Below, in pieces: positions 30,835-37,001 of a stretch of 37,001 nt of DNA (its first letter is position 1; each line of letters starts with the position of its first letter). Source of the DNA: an uncultured Alphaproteobacteria bacterium (GTDB lineage: Bacteria > Pseudomonadota > Alphaproteobacteria > HIMB59 > GCA-002718135); NCBI GenBank assembly GCA_902623545.1, contig CACNUI010000014.1, positions 1 through 37,001 of the forward strand, read 5' to 3'. The position numbers were made by a program, and so were the translations under genes. The notes under the pieces are model-generated. The model was given only the letters and a program-made list of their open reading frames with translations. It had not been told where the DNA came from and did no database searches.

Positions 30835-31367
30835 TGTCAAGAATAGCAAAAAATAGTATTAAAATTGATAATGAAATAAATTGCAATTTTAATAATGGAA
30901 TTTTTTTTGCTAAAGGAAAATTAGGTGAAATGCAAATTAACATTGATCCAAGTTTTTCTGTTGAAATCTTAGACAATTCAATCACTGTAATTCCTAAAGA
31001 TGATAAATCTAAAACTAACCCAAAATGGGGTACGACAAGAGCATTAGTTGCAAATATGATTAAAGGTGTTTCAGAAGGATTTGTAAAAACACTAGAATTA
31101 AACGGCACTGGCTATAGAGCAAGTGTATCTGGAACTAAATTAAAACTTCAATTAGGATTTAGTCATGATATTGATTTTGATATTCCCAAAGAAGTTAAAA
31201 TTGAATGTCCAAAACAAAATATTATTAAACTATCAAGTTTTGACAAAGAAAAACTCGGTGCTGCTGCTGCAAAAATCAGATCATTTAGAAAACCTGAACC
31301 GTTCAAAGGTAAGGGTATTAAATATGACAATGAATACATAGTTAGAAAAGAAGGAAAGAAAAAGTAG
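30834..31367 (+). CDS. rplF: 50S ribosomal protein L6
   Basis: L6 sits by the sarcin-ricin loop. The 177-residue protein has the two related domains, with WGTTRALVANMIKGVSEGF in the first and the C-terminal KIRSFRKPEPFKGKGIKY signature. Gene spacing to rplR is six bases. Confidence 0.98.
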   Translation: MSRIAKNSIKIDNEINCNFNNGIFFAKGKLGEMQINIDPSFSVEILDNSITVIPKDDKSKTNPKWGTTRALVANMIKGVSEGFVKTLELNGTGYRASVSGTKLKLQLGFSHDIDFDIPKEVKIECPKQNIIKLSSFDKEKLGAAAAKIRSFRKPEPFKGKGIKYDNEYIVRKEGKKK

Positions 31368-31373
31368 GAAAAA

Positions 31374-31703
31374 ATGGAAAGAGCACTTAAAATTCGTTTT
31401 AAACTAAAAAAAATTTCAAAAAGAAATAGATTAACTGTTTTTAAATCAAACAATCATCTATATGCACAGCTAATTGATGACTCAAAAGGAAATACTCTAG
31501 CAAGCTCATCATCATTAAAACTAATGCAAAGCAATAAAAAATTTAATAAAAAAGATATTGCTGAGCAAATTGGAAAAGATATTGCTAAAAAAATTATGTC
31601 ACAAGGTATTAAAGACGTAGCTTTTGATAGAGGTAAATATAAATATCATGGTTTAATTAAAATACTAGCTGATGCAGCTAGATCAGAAGGACTAAACTTT
31701 TAG
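31374..31703 (+). CDS. rplR: 50S ribosomal protein L18
   Basis: L18 binds 5S rRNA with L5. The 109-residue product is slightly short for the family because the basic N-terminal tail is trimmed; it keeps [20 protein letters not shown] and the C-terminal [26 protein letters not shown] core. It lies between rplF and rpsE. Confidence 0.97.
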   Translation: MERALKIRFKLKKISKRNRLTVFKSNNHLYAQLIDDSKGNTLASSSSLKLMQSNKKFNKKDIAEQIGKDIAKKIMSQGIKDVAFDRGKYKYHGLIKILADAARSEGLNF

Positions 31704-31712
31704 AGGTAATCT

Positions 31713-32219
31713 ATGTTTGAAAATGATAAAAGTGAATTTACGGAACATTTAGTAACAATTAATAGAGTTGCTAAAGTTGTTAAAGGTGGAAGAAGATTTG
31801 GTTTTGCTGCGATTATGATAGTGGGTGATAATAAAGGAAGAGTTGGTGTGGGAACTGGAAAAGCAAAAGAGGTTCCGGAAGCAGTAAAAAAAGCTACAGA
31901 AAACGCTAAGAATAAAATGATTAGAGTTCACTTAAAAGAAAATAGAACAATACATCATGATATAGTAGGAAGATTTGGTGCTGGAAAAGTTATTTTAAGA
32001 TCAGCTTCACCTGGCACAGGGATTATAGCAGGTGGACCAATGAGAGCACTTTTTGAGTCATTAGGAATAAAAGATGTTGTAGCAAAGTCTACAGGTACAT
32101 CAAACCCTCATAATATGCTTAAAGCAACATTTAACGCATTTAAAATGTCTGAGTCTCCAAAATCTATTGCTTTGAAAAGATCAAAGAAAATAAATCAAAT
32201 AGTAAGTAATAAAGAATAA
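31713..32219 (+). CDS. rpsE: 30S ribosomal protein S5
   Basis: S5 is part of the mRNA entry site and decoding control. The 168-residue protein has [40 protein letters not shown], and the second domain with [20 protein letters not shown]. It ends in an ordinary short Lys/Ser tail, so L30 is not fused to it. rplO starts two bases later, where rpmD would usually lie. Confidence 0.99.
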   Translation: MFENDKSEFTEHLVTINRVAKVVKGGRRFGFAAIMIVGDNKGRVGVGTGKAKEVPEAVKKATENAKNKMIRVHLKENRTIHHDIVGRFGAGKVILRSASPGTGIIAGGPMRALFESLGIKDVVAKSTGTSNPHNMLKATFNAFKMSESPKSIALKRSKKINQIVSNKE

Positions 32220-32221
32220 TT

Positions 32222-32680
32222 ATGAAAATAAATGAACTCAAATCAACTTTGACATCAAAAAAATCTAGAAAAAGATTAGGAAGGGGATCTGGCTCTGGAT
32301 TAGGAAAAACAGCTGGACGCGGTGTGAAAGGACAAAAATCAAGATCAGGTGTTGCTATCAATGGTTTTGAAGGTGGACAAATGCCATTGTATAGAAGATT
32401 ACCAAAAAGAGGATTTAAAAATCCATTCAAAATAAAAACCCAAACAATAAACTTTTCTACACTAAAAAATATGATTCAAAAATATGACTTGGATAATCAA
32501 AATATAAAAGAATCTGAGTTATTTCAAAAAAAACTTTTTAATAAATCTAAAGGTATTCTTAAGCTTCTAAATAAAGGATCAATAGATATTCCAATTAATA
32601 TCGAAATATCTATGGCATCTAAAAAAGCTGTTGAAAAGCTAGAAAAAGCTGGCGGCAAAATCAAAATACTAAAAAAATAA
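32222..32680 (+). CDS. rplO: 50S ribosomal protein L15
   Basis: L15 is a late assembly protein deep in the 50S subunit. The 152-residue product has the Gly/Arg-rich N terminus [19 protein letters not shown], then [18 protein letters not shown], and the C-terminal [13 protein letters not shown]. The length is normal. It overlaps secY by one base. Confidence 0.98.
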   Translation: MKINELKSTLTSKKSRKRLGRGSGSGLGKTAGRGVKGQKSRSGVAINGFEGGQMPLYRRLPKRGFKNPFKIKTQTINFSTLKNMIQKYDLDNQNIKESELFQKKLFNKSKGILKLLNKGSIDIPINIEISMASKKAVEKLEKAGGKIKILKK

Positions 32681-34020
32681 TGGCTACCGCAGCAGACAGA
32701 TTTGCAAATAACTTAAATTTTGGCGCCCTAGGTAAGGCTACTGAGTTGCGTCAAAGACTGCTATTTACTCTGGGAGCTTTAATTGTTTTTAGACTAGGAA
32801 CTTTTCTTCCGATACCTGGAATCAATCCAATAGCTTTACAACAATTTTTTGAACAACAATCTTCTGGAATTCTAGGCATCTTTGACACATTCTCAGGAGG
32901 TGCATTAGGCAGAATGGGTATATTTGCGCTTGGCGTTATGCCATACATTTCATCATCAATAATAATGACTCTAATGCAATCTGCTATCCCAACACTTAAG
33001 TCATTAAAAGAACAGGGTTCAAAAGGTAGACGTCAACTTTTACAATACACAAGATATTTTACCGTTATTATTGCAGCTCTTCAAGGATATGGAGTTGCTA
33101 TTGGTTTAGAGTCAATGCAAACAGCGTATGGCAACATAGTTTTTGAACCTGGTTTTTTCTTTAGAATTACAACTGTTATTACACTTGTTGGAGGAACAAT
33201 CTTCTTAATGTGGCTTGGTGAACAAATTTCATCTAGGGGTGTTGGTAATGGAATATCTCTTATAATTACTGCAGGAATTATTGCGAATCTTCCAAGTGCA
33301 TTTGTAAGCACTTTACAGTTAGGTAGAACAGGTGAATTAAGTATAGCTTTTATTTTAGGAATTTTAATTTTGATCTTATTATTAATCATTTTTATTGTAT
33401 TTGTTGAGAAAGCCCAAAGAAGATTGCCAGTTCAATATCCTAAAAGACAGGTAGGCAACAAAATCTATGGTGGGCAAAGTTCTCATTTACCACTAAAAAT
33501 AAATACAGCTGGAGTAATTCCAGTAATATTTGCTTCCTCTATTTTACTTTTACCTAATACCATGTCAGGTTTTGGAGCAGGCTCATCAAGTGATTTATTT
33601 ATAATGATATCAAGTTATCTAGGAAGGGGTCAGCCATTATATTTATTATTTTACGCAGCTATGATAATATTTTTTGGATTTTTTTATACAGGTATTGTCT
33701 TTAATCCAGATGAACAGGCTGAAAACTTAAGAAAATATGGTGGATTTATTCCTGGCATAAGACCTGGTGAAAATACTGCTAACTATATTGAATTTGTTTT
33801 AACACGATTGACGACAGTAGGAACAATTTACTTAACTTTTGTTGCATTACTTCCAGAGTTTCTATTATCAAGAACCTCTATACCTTTCTATTTAGGAGGA
33901 ACTGCATTATTGATCGTCGTGGTAGTAATGATAGATTTTATAACACAAGTTCAATCACATCTATTTCAACATCAGTATGAGAATCTATTAAGAAAAACTA
34001 AACTTAAAGGTAGAAGATAA
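32680..34020 (+). CDS. secY: Preprotein translocase subunit SecY
   Basis: SecY is the export channel of the inner membrane. The 446-residue protein has ten predicted membrane spans, the N-terminal RLLFTLGALIVFRLGTFLP, the plug region IFDTFSGGALGRMGIFALG, the cytoplasmic EKAQRRLPVQYPKR loop, and the C-terminal QYENLLRKTKLKGR tail. The usual partner rpmJ does not follow it; adk does, three bases after the stop. Confidence 0.99.
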   Translation: MATAADRFANNLNFGALGKATELRQRLLFTLGALIVFRLGTFLPIPGINPIALQQFFEQQSSGILGIFDTFSGGALGRMGIFALGVMPYISSSIIMTLMQSAIPTLKSLKEQGSKGRRQLLQYTRYFTVIIAALQGYGVAIGLESMQTAYGNIVFEPGFFFRITTVITLVGGTIFLMWLGEQISSRGVGNGISLIITAGIIANLPSAFVSTLQLGRTGELSIAFILGILILILLLIIFIVFVEKAQRRLPVQYPKRQVGNKIYGGQSSHLPLKINTAGVIPVIFASSILLLPNTMSGFGAGSSSDLFIMISSYLGRGQPLYLLFYAAMIIFFGFFYTGIVFNPDEQAENLRKYGGFIPGIRPGENTANYIEFVLTRLTTVGTIYLTFVALLPEFLLSRTSIPFYLGGTALLIVVVVMIDFITQVQSHLFQHQYENLLRKTKLKGRR

Positions 34021-34023
34021 AAA

Positions 34024-34596
34024 TTGAAAAATATAATTTTTTTTGGCCCACCCGGTGCAGGAAAGGGAACTCAGGCAAAAATAATTTCTTATAAATATAA
34101 TATACCCCATTTATCTACTGGTGATATCCTGAGATCAAAAATAGAAGAAAAAGATCAATTAGGTCTTCAAGTTAAACAAATTATTGCAAGTGGAAAACTT
34201 GTTTCTGATGATATTTTAAATTCTATTGTATCAGAAAGATTAAAAAATGAAAAAAAAAATGGATTTATTTTAGATGGTTATCCAAGATCAAGTGAGCAAG
34301 CACAATTTCTTAACAATTTTCTCACAAAGAATTCACTTAAAATAGATTATATTATTAATATAGAATTAAATTTTGAAACTTTAAAAAAAAGAATAATTAA
34401 AAGATCAGAAGAAGAAGGTAGGGAGGATGATAATATCAGTGTAATTCAAACTCGTTATTCAGAATACATGAACACAACAAAGCAAGTTACTGAATACTAC
34501 TCTGAAAATAAAAAGGAGATTTTTCATCAGATTAACGGTCAGCTTGAAATCGATGAAATTACTGACAAAATTGAAAAAATATTGAAAATTCAATAA
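34024..34596 (+). CDS. adk: Adenylate kinase (short form)
   Basis: Adenylate kinase converts ATP and AMP to two ADP in the cytoplasm. The 190-residue protein has the P-loop GPPGAGKGT (residues 8-16), the AMP-binding STGDILR segment, LDGYPRSSEQA, and a very short LID (KRIIKRSEEEGREDD) without the zinc cysteines, as usual in alphaproteobacteria. The start is a TTG codon; it gives the canonical MKNIIFFG terminus, and no ATG lies nearby upstream. Its place between secY and rpsM is a common bacterial arrangement. Confidence 0.97.
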   Translation: MKNIIFFGPPGAGKGTQAKIISYKYNIPHLSTGDILRSKIEEKDQLGLQVKQIIASGKLVSDDILNSIVSERLKNEKKNGFILDGYPRSSEQAQFLNNFLTKNSLKIDYIINIELNFETLKKRIIKRSEEEGREDDNISVIQTRYSEYMNTTKQVTEYYSENKKEIFHQINGQLEIDEITDKIEKILKIQ

Positions 34597-34624
34597 AAAC
34601 CTAGGAAATACTGCATATCTTCAC

Positions 34625-34654
34625 TTGACTAAAGTATCCAAAATCATGTATTCA
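34625..34654 (+). promoter_or_regulatory. Possible weak promoter of the alpha cluster (rpsM-rplQ)
   Basis: In the 85-base gap between adk and rpsM, TTGACT (34625-34630) is followed after 16-18 bases by TGTATT or TATTCA, both poor -10 matches. No clear Shine-Dalgarno precedes rpsM and no terminator hairpin is seen, so the cluster may also be read from upstream. Confidence 0.3.
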
Positions 34655-34681
34655 CCCTCATTCATTTTTTAAAATATCAGT

Positions 34682-35062
34682 ATGGCTAGAATATCAGGTG
34701 TTAACATCCCTACAAACAAAAGAGTTCATATAGCTCTAACCTATATATTTGGTATTGGGTCAAAAATAGCTAACGATATATGTATTGAAGCAAAAATTGA
34801 TACATCAAAACGTGTGAGTGAACTTAAGGATGACGAATTAAATAAAATAAGGGACCTAATAGACAAAAATCATTCCGTAGAAGGTGATTTAAGAAGAAAG
34901 ATATCCATGGATATTAAAAGACTTAATGACCTTGGTTGTTACAGAGGTTTAAGACATAGAAAAAAATTACCAGTTAGAGGTCAAAGAACACATACAAATG
35001 CAAGAACGAGAAAAGGTAAAGCCGTTGCCATAGCAGGTAAGAAGAAAGTAACTAAAGGTTAA
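34682..35062 (+). CDS. rpsM: 30S ribosomal protein S13
   Basis: S13 sits at the top of the 30S head and bridges to L5. The 126-residue protein has [20 protein letters not shown], the helix-turn-helix-like [14 protein letters not shown], and the C-terminal [20 protein letters not shown]. It opens the alpha-type cluster; rpsK follows after six bases. Confidence 0.99.
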   Translation: MARISGVNIPTNKRVHIALTYIFGIGSKIANDICIEAKIDTSKRVSELKDDELNKIRDLIDKNHSVEGDLRRKISMDIKRLNDLGCYRGLRHRKKLPVRGQRTHTNARTRKGKAVAIAGKKKVTKG

Positions 35063-35068
35063 TTAAAA

Positions 35069-35449
35069 ATGGTTGATAAAAAAAAGAATAAAGCAAAAAA
35101 AAAGGTTTCAAATGGAGTAGCGCATATAGTTTCTTCATTTAATAATACTATAATAACAATTTCAGATGAAAAAGGTAATGCATTAGCATGGTCTTCCTCT
35201 GGACATAAAGGTTTCAAGGGTTCAAGAAAATCTACACCATACGCAGCACAAATTGCTGCTGAAGACGTTGGAAATAAAGCAAAAGAATATGGAGTAAAAT
35301 CATTAAAAGTTGAAGTTTCTGGACCTGGTTCAGGTAGAGAGTCTGCTTTGAGATCTCTTCAATCAATAGGTTATATAATTACTTCAATTAAAGATGTTAC
35401 CCCAATACCACATAATGGTTGTAGGCCACGTAAAAGAAGAAGAGTTTAA
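35069..35449 (+). CDS. rpsK: 30S ribosomal protein S11
   Basis: S11 lies on the 30S platform near the mRNA exit. The 126-residue product has a Lys-rich start, [37 protein letters not shown], and the C-terminal [18 protein letters not shown]. rpoA follows directly, without rpsD between them as in E. coli; this arrangement is usual in alphaproteobacteria. Confidence 0.99.
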   Translation: MVDKKKNKAKKKVSNGVAHIVSSFNNTIITISDEKGNALAWSSSGHKGFKGSRKSTPYAAQIAAEDVGNKAKEYGVKSLKVEVSGPGSGRESALRSLQSIGYIITSIKDVTPIPHNGCRPRKRRRV

Positions 35450-35465
35450 TTTAAAGGAGCGTTTA

Positions 35466-36488
35466 GTGTTACAAAAAAATTGGAGTGAACTAATAAAACC
35501 AAGTAAAATGGAAGTCAACGTTGAAGAAAGTAATGGAAGAAAAGGTATATTAACAGCAGAACCTCTTGAAAGAGGTTTTGGATTAACTCTTGGAAATGCA
35601 ATTAGAAGGATTTTACTTTCATCACTTCAGGGTGCAGCTATTACTTCAGTAAAATTAAAAGGTGTTGTTCATGAATTTTCAACTATCCCAGGTGTAAAAG
35701 AAGACTTAACTGATATTCTTCTTAATCTAAAATCTGTTGCAGTAAAAGTTCACTCTTCTGGATTAAAAAAAATGTATTTAAAATCTAGTGGATCAGGTGA
35801 ATTGAGAGCTGGTAATTTTGAAACAGACTCAGAAACAGAAATAATGAATCCTGATCAATTAATTATGACATTAGACTCAAACGCTGAAATTGAGATTGAA
35901 GCTAATGTGGAAACTGGAAAAGGTTATGTTTCTGCTGAAGTTGCTGAAGATGAAAATAAAGTAATAGGTGAAATAAAACTAGATGCAATGTTCAGTCCTA
36001 TAATTAAAACATCATATAAAGTAGAAAATAGTAGGGTTGGTCAGGTTACTGATTACGATAAATTAATTTTTGAGGTTGAGACTAATGGAGTTATTTCTCC
36101 TGATGATGCAATTGCATTGGCTGCAAGAATACTGCAAGACCAACTTCAACCTTTTATTAATTTTGATGAACCAGAAACTGCTCCAGATCAATCTCAGGTT
36201 GAAAAATTATCTTTTAACTCAAATCTTCTAAAGAAAGTTGAAGAATTAGAGCTTTCTGTAAGATCAGCTAATTGTTTAAAAAATGATAACATAATATACA
36301 TTGGTGATTTAGTTCAAAAATCTGAGTCAGAAATGCTTAGAACCCCAAATTTTGGCAGAAAGTCTCTAAATGAAATAAAGGAAGTTTTACAGCAAATGGA
36401 GTTGAATTTAGGTATGTCAGTTCCAGATTGGCCTCCAGACAATATAGATGAACTTGCAAAAAAATATGAGGATCCATTTAATAAATAA
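35466..36488 (+). CDS. rpoA: DNA-directed RNA polymerase alpha subunit
   Basis: The alpha dimer starts assembly of RNA polymerase and its C-terminal domain contacts UP elements and activators. I chose the GTG start 16 bases after the rpsK stop: it follows AAAGGAG and gives the usual alphaproteobacterial terminus [15 protein letters not shown], for 340 residues. The frame is open further upstream inside rpsK, but that part is a shadow. The N-terminal domain has [20 protein letters not shown]; the C-terminal domain (about residues 250-320) has [17 protein letters not shown] and [16 protein letters not shown]. Confidence 0.98.
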   Translation: MLQKNWSELIKPSKMEVNVEESNGRKGILTAEPLERGFGLTLGNAIRRILLSSLQGAAITSVKLKGVVHEFSTIPGVKEDLTDILLNLKSVAVKVHSSGLKKMYLKSSGSGELRAGNFETDSETEIMNPDQLIMTLDSNAEIEIEANVETGKGYVSAEVAEDENKVIGEIKLDAMFSPIIKTSYKVENSRVGQVTDYDKLIFEVETNGVISPDDAIALAARILQDQLQPFINFDEPETAPDQSQVEKLSFNSNLLKKVEELELSVRSANCLKNDNIIYIGDLVQKSESEMLRTPNFGRKSLNEIKEVLQQMELNLGMSVPDWPPDNIDELAKKYEDPFNK

Positions 36489-36490
36489 AA

Positions 36491-36928
36491 ATGAAACATA
36501 ATATTAAAAATAAAAAACTTAATAAAACGAGCTCTCATAGAAAGGCAATGTTTATGAACCTTTCTAATGCTTTGATAAAACATGAGCAGATAACTACAAC
36601 CTTACCAAAAGCTAAAGAGCTGAAAAGATTTGTAGAAAAAATAATCACTTTAGGGAAAAACGGTGATCTATTATCAAGAAGAAAAGCAATTTCTACACTA
36701 CAAGATCAAGTTATGGTAAAAAAAATCTTTGATATTTTAGCCAAACGTTTTAAGGATAGAGCAGGCGGATATACTAGAATTATTAAGTTGGGGAATAGAT
36801 TTGGAGACAATGCTCCTATGGCAGTCATTGAGCTTGTTGATCGTGACGAATCAGCAAAAGGTATTGATAGTGGCCCTGTTATTGAAAAGAAAACAACTGA
36901 AGAAGTAGAAGAGCAAGCACAAGCCTAA
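36491..36928 (+). CDS. rplQ: 50S ribosomal protein L17
   Basis: L17 lies near the tunnel exit. The 145-residue protein has the family core [40 protein letters not shown] and [20 protein letters not shown]. After about residue 118 it carries an acidic tail ending in EEVEEQAQA, which is longer than the E. coli protein but such tails are common in alphaproteobacteria. It is the last gene of the ribosomal series. Confidence 0.98.
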   Translation: MKHNIKNKKLNKTSSHRKAMFMNLSNALIKHEQITTTLPKAKELKRFVEKIITLGKNGDLLSRRKAISTLQDQVMVKKIFDILAKRFKDRAGGYTRIIKLGNRFGDNAPMAVIELVDRDESAKGIDSGPVIEKKTTEEVEEQAQA

Positions 36929-36934
36929 CTAACT

Positions 36935-37001
36935 TTGATTAAAATAATACTAATTGCTTTAGGAGGCTCATTGGGCGCCTTAATTCGTTTTTTTTTAGTT
37001 A
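36935..37001 (+). CDS. fluC: Fluoride ion channel FluC/CrcB (5' fragment)
   Basis: Only the first 22 codons are in the window. They read from a TTG start as a hydrophobic segment with IALGGSLGALIRFF, which matches the GGxxGAxxR opening of CrcB/FluC proteins that export fluoride. It begins six bases after the rplQ stop, with no terminator between, so it may be the distal gene of the same transcript. The start codon is provisional because the gene is cut by the window end. Confidence 0.72.
   Translation, partial: MIKIILIALGGSLGALIRFFLV

Noticed and set aside
35394..35465. ATG 72 bases upstream as rpoA start
   Set aside because: It would overlap the conserved end of rpsK in another frame, and the added residues are not part of any alpha subunit. 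The GTG at 35466 follows a strong AAAGGAG and gives the normal N terminus.

Overview
The window is chromosomal DNA from a low-GC, tightly packed bacterium, most likely a streamlined marine alphaproteobacterium of the SAR11/Pelagibacter kind. This rests on the AT-rich codon use, the alphaproteobacterial form of many proteins (a short adenylate kinase without a zinc lid, a single-span SecE, an alpha operon without rpsD), intergenic gaps of only a few bases, and gene order. The exact lineage is an inference. I see no mobile element, CRISPR array, integrase or phage gene.

Bases 1-7006 form a molybdenum/tungsten-enzyme block. The end of a tungstate-type ABC permease (tupB) overlaps mobB, which overlaps moeA; all three supply or finish the metal-pterin cofactor. 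A TusA-type sulfur carrier lies on the opposite strand. From a 39-bp divergent promoter region an NAD-dependent formate dehydrogenase is read: a fused gamma-beta subunit (NuoE-like plus NuoF-like) and a large alpha subunit with four visible iron-sulfur motifs and a cysteine at the active site. A 40-residue predicted lipoprotein and a weak terminator end this block. Together the genes would import the metal, build the cofactor and oxidise formate to CO2 with NAD+.

Bases 7057-9625 hold tRNA-Thr(UGU), rlmB on the minus strand, then tRNA-Tyr, tRNA-Gly, tuf and tRNA-Trp. This resembles the enterobacterial thrU-tyrU-glyT-thrT-tufB order, with rlmB lying between Thr and Tyr.

Bases 9641-36928 are one nearly continuous same-strand series of transcription and translation genes: secE-nusG-rplKAJL-rpoBC, rpsL-rpsG-fusA, the S10 cluster (rpsJ to rpsQ), the spc cluster (rplN to secY), adk, and the alpha cluster (rpsM-rpsK-rpoA-rplQ). 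Control points visible in the sequence are a multi-hairpin L10 leader before rplJ, a hairpin between rplL and rpoB, and promoter-like gaps before tRNA-Tyr, rpsL and rpsM. rpmD (L30) is absent from its usual place between rpsE and rplO, and no second tuf follows fusA. The window ends in the first codons of a fluoride channel gene (fluC/crcB).

Most of the window is conserved housekeeping DNA. The least ordinary parts are the formate dehydrogenase block with its near-palindromic divergent promoter, the small lipoprotein, the unusual tRNA-Thr, and the missing rpmD. I did not find evidence for a wholly new system.
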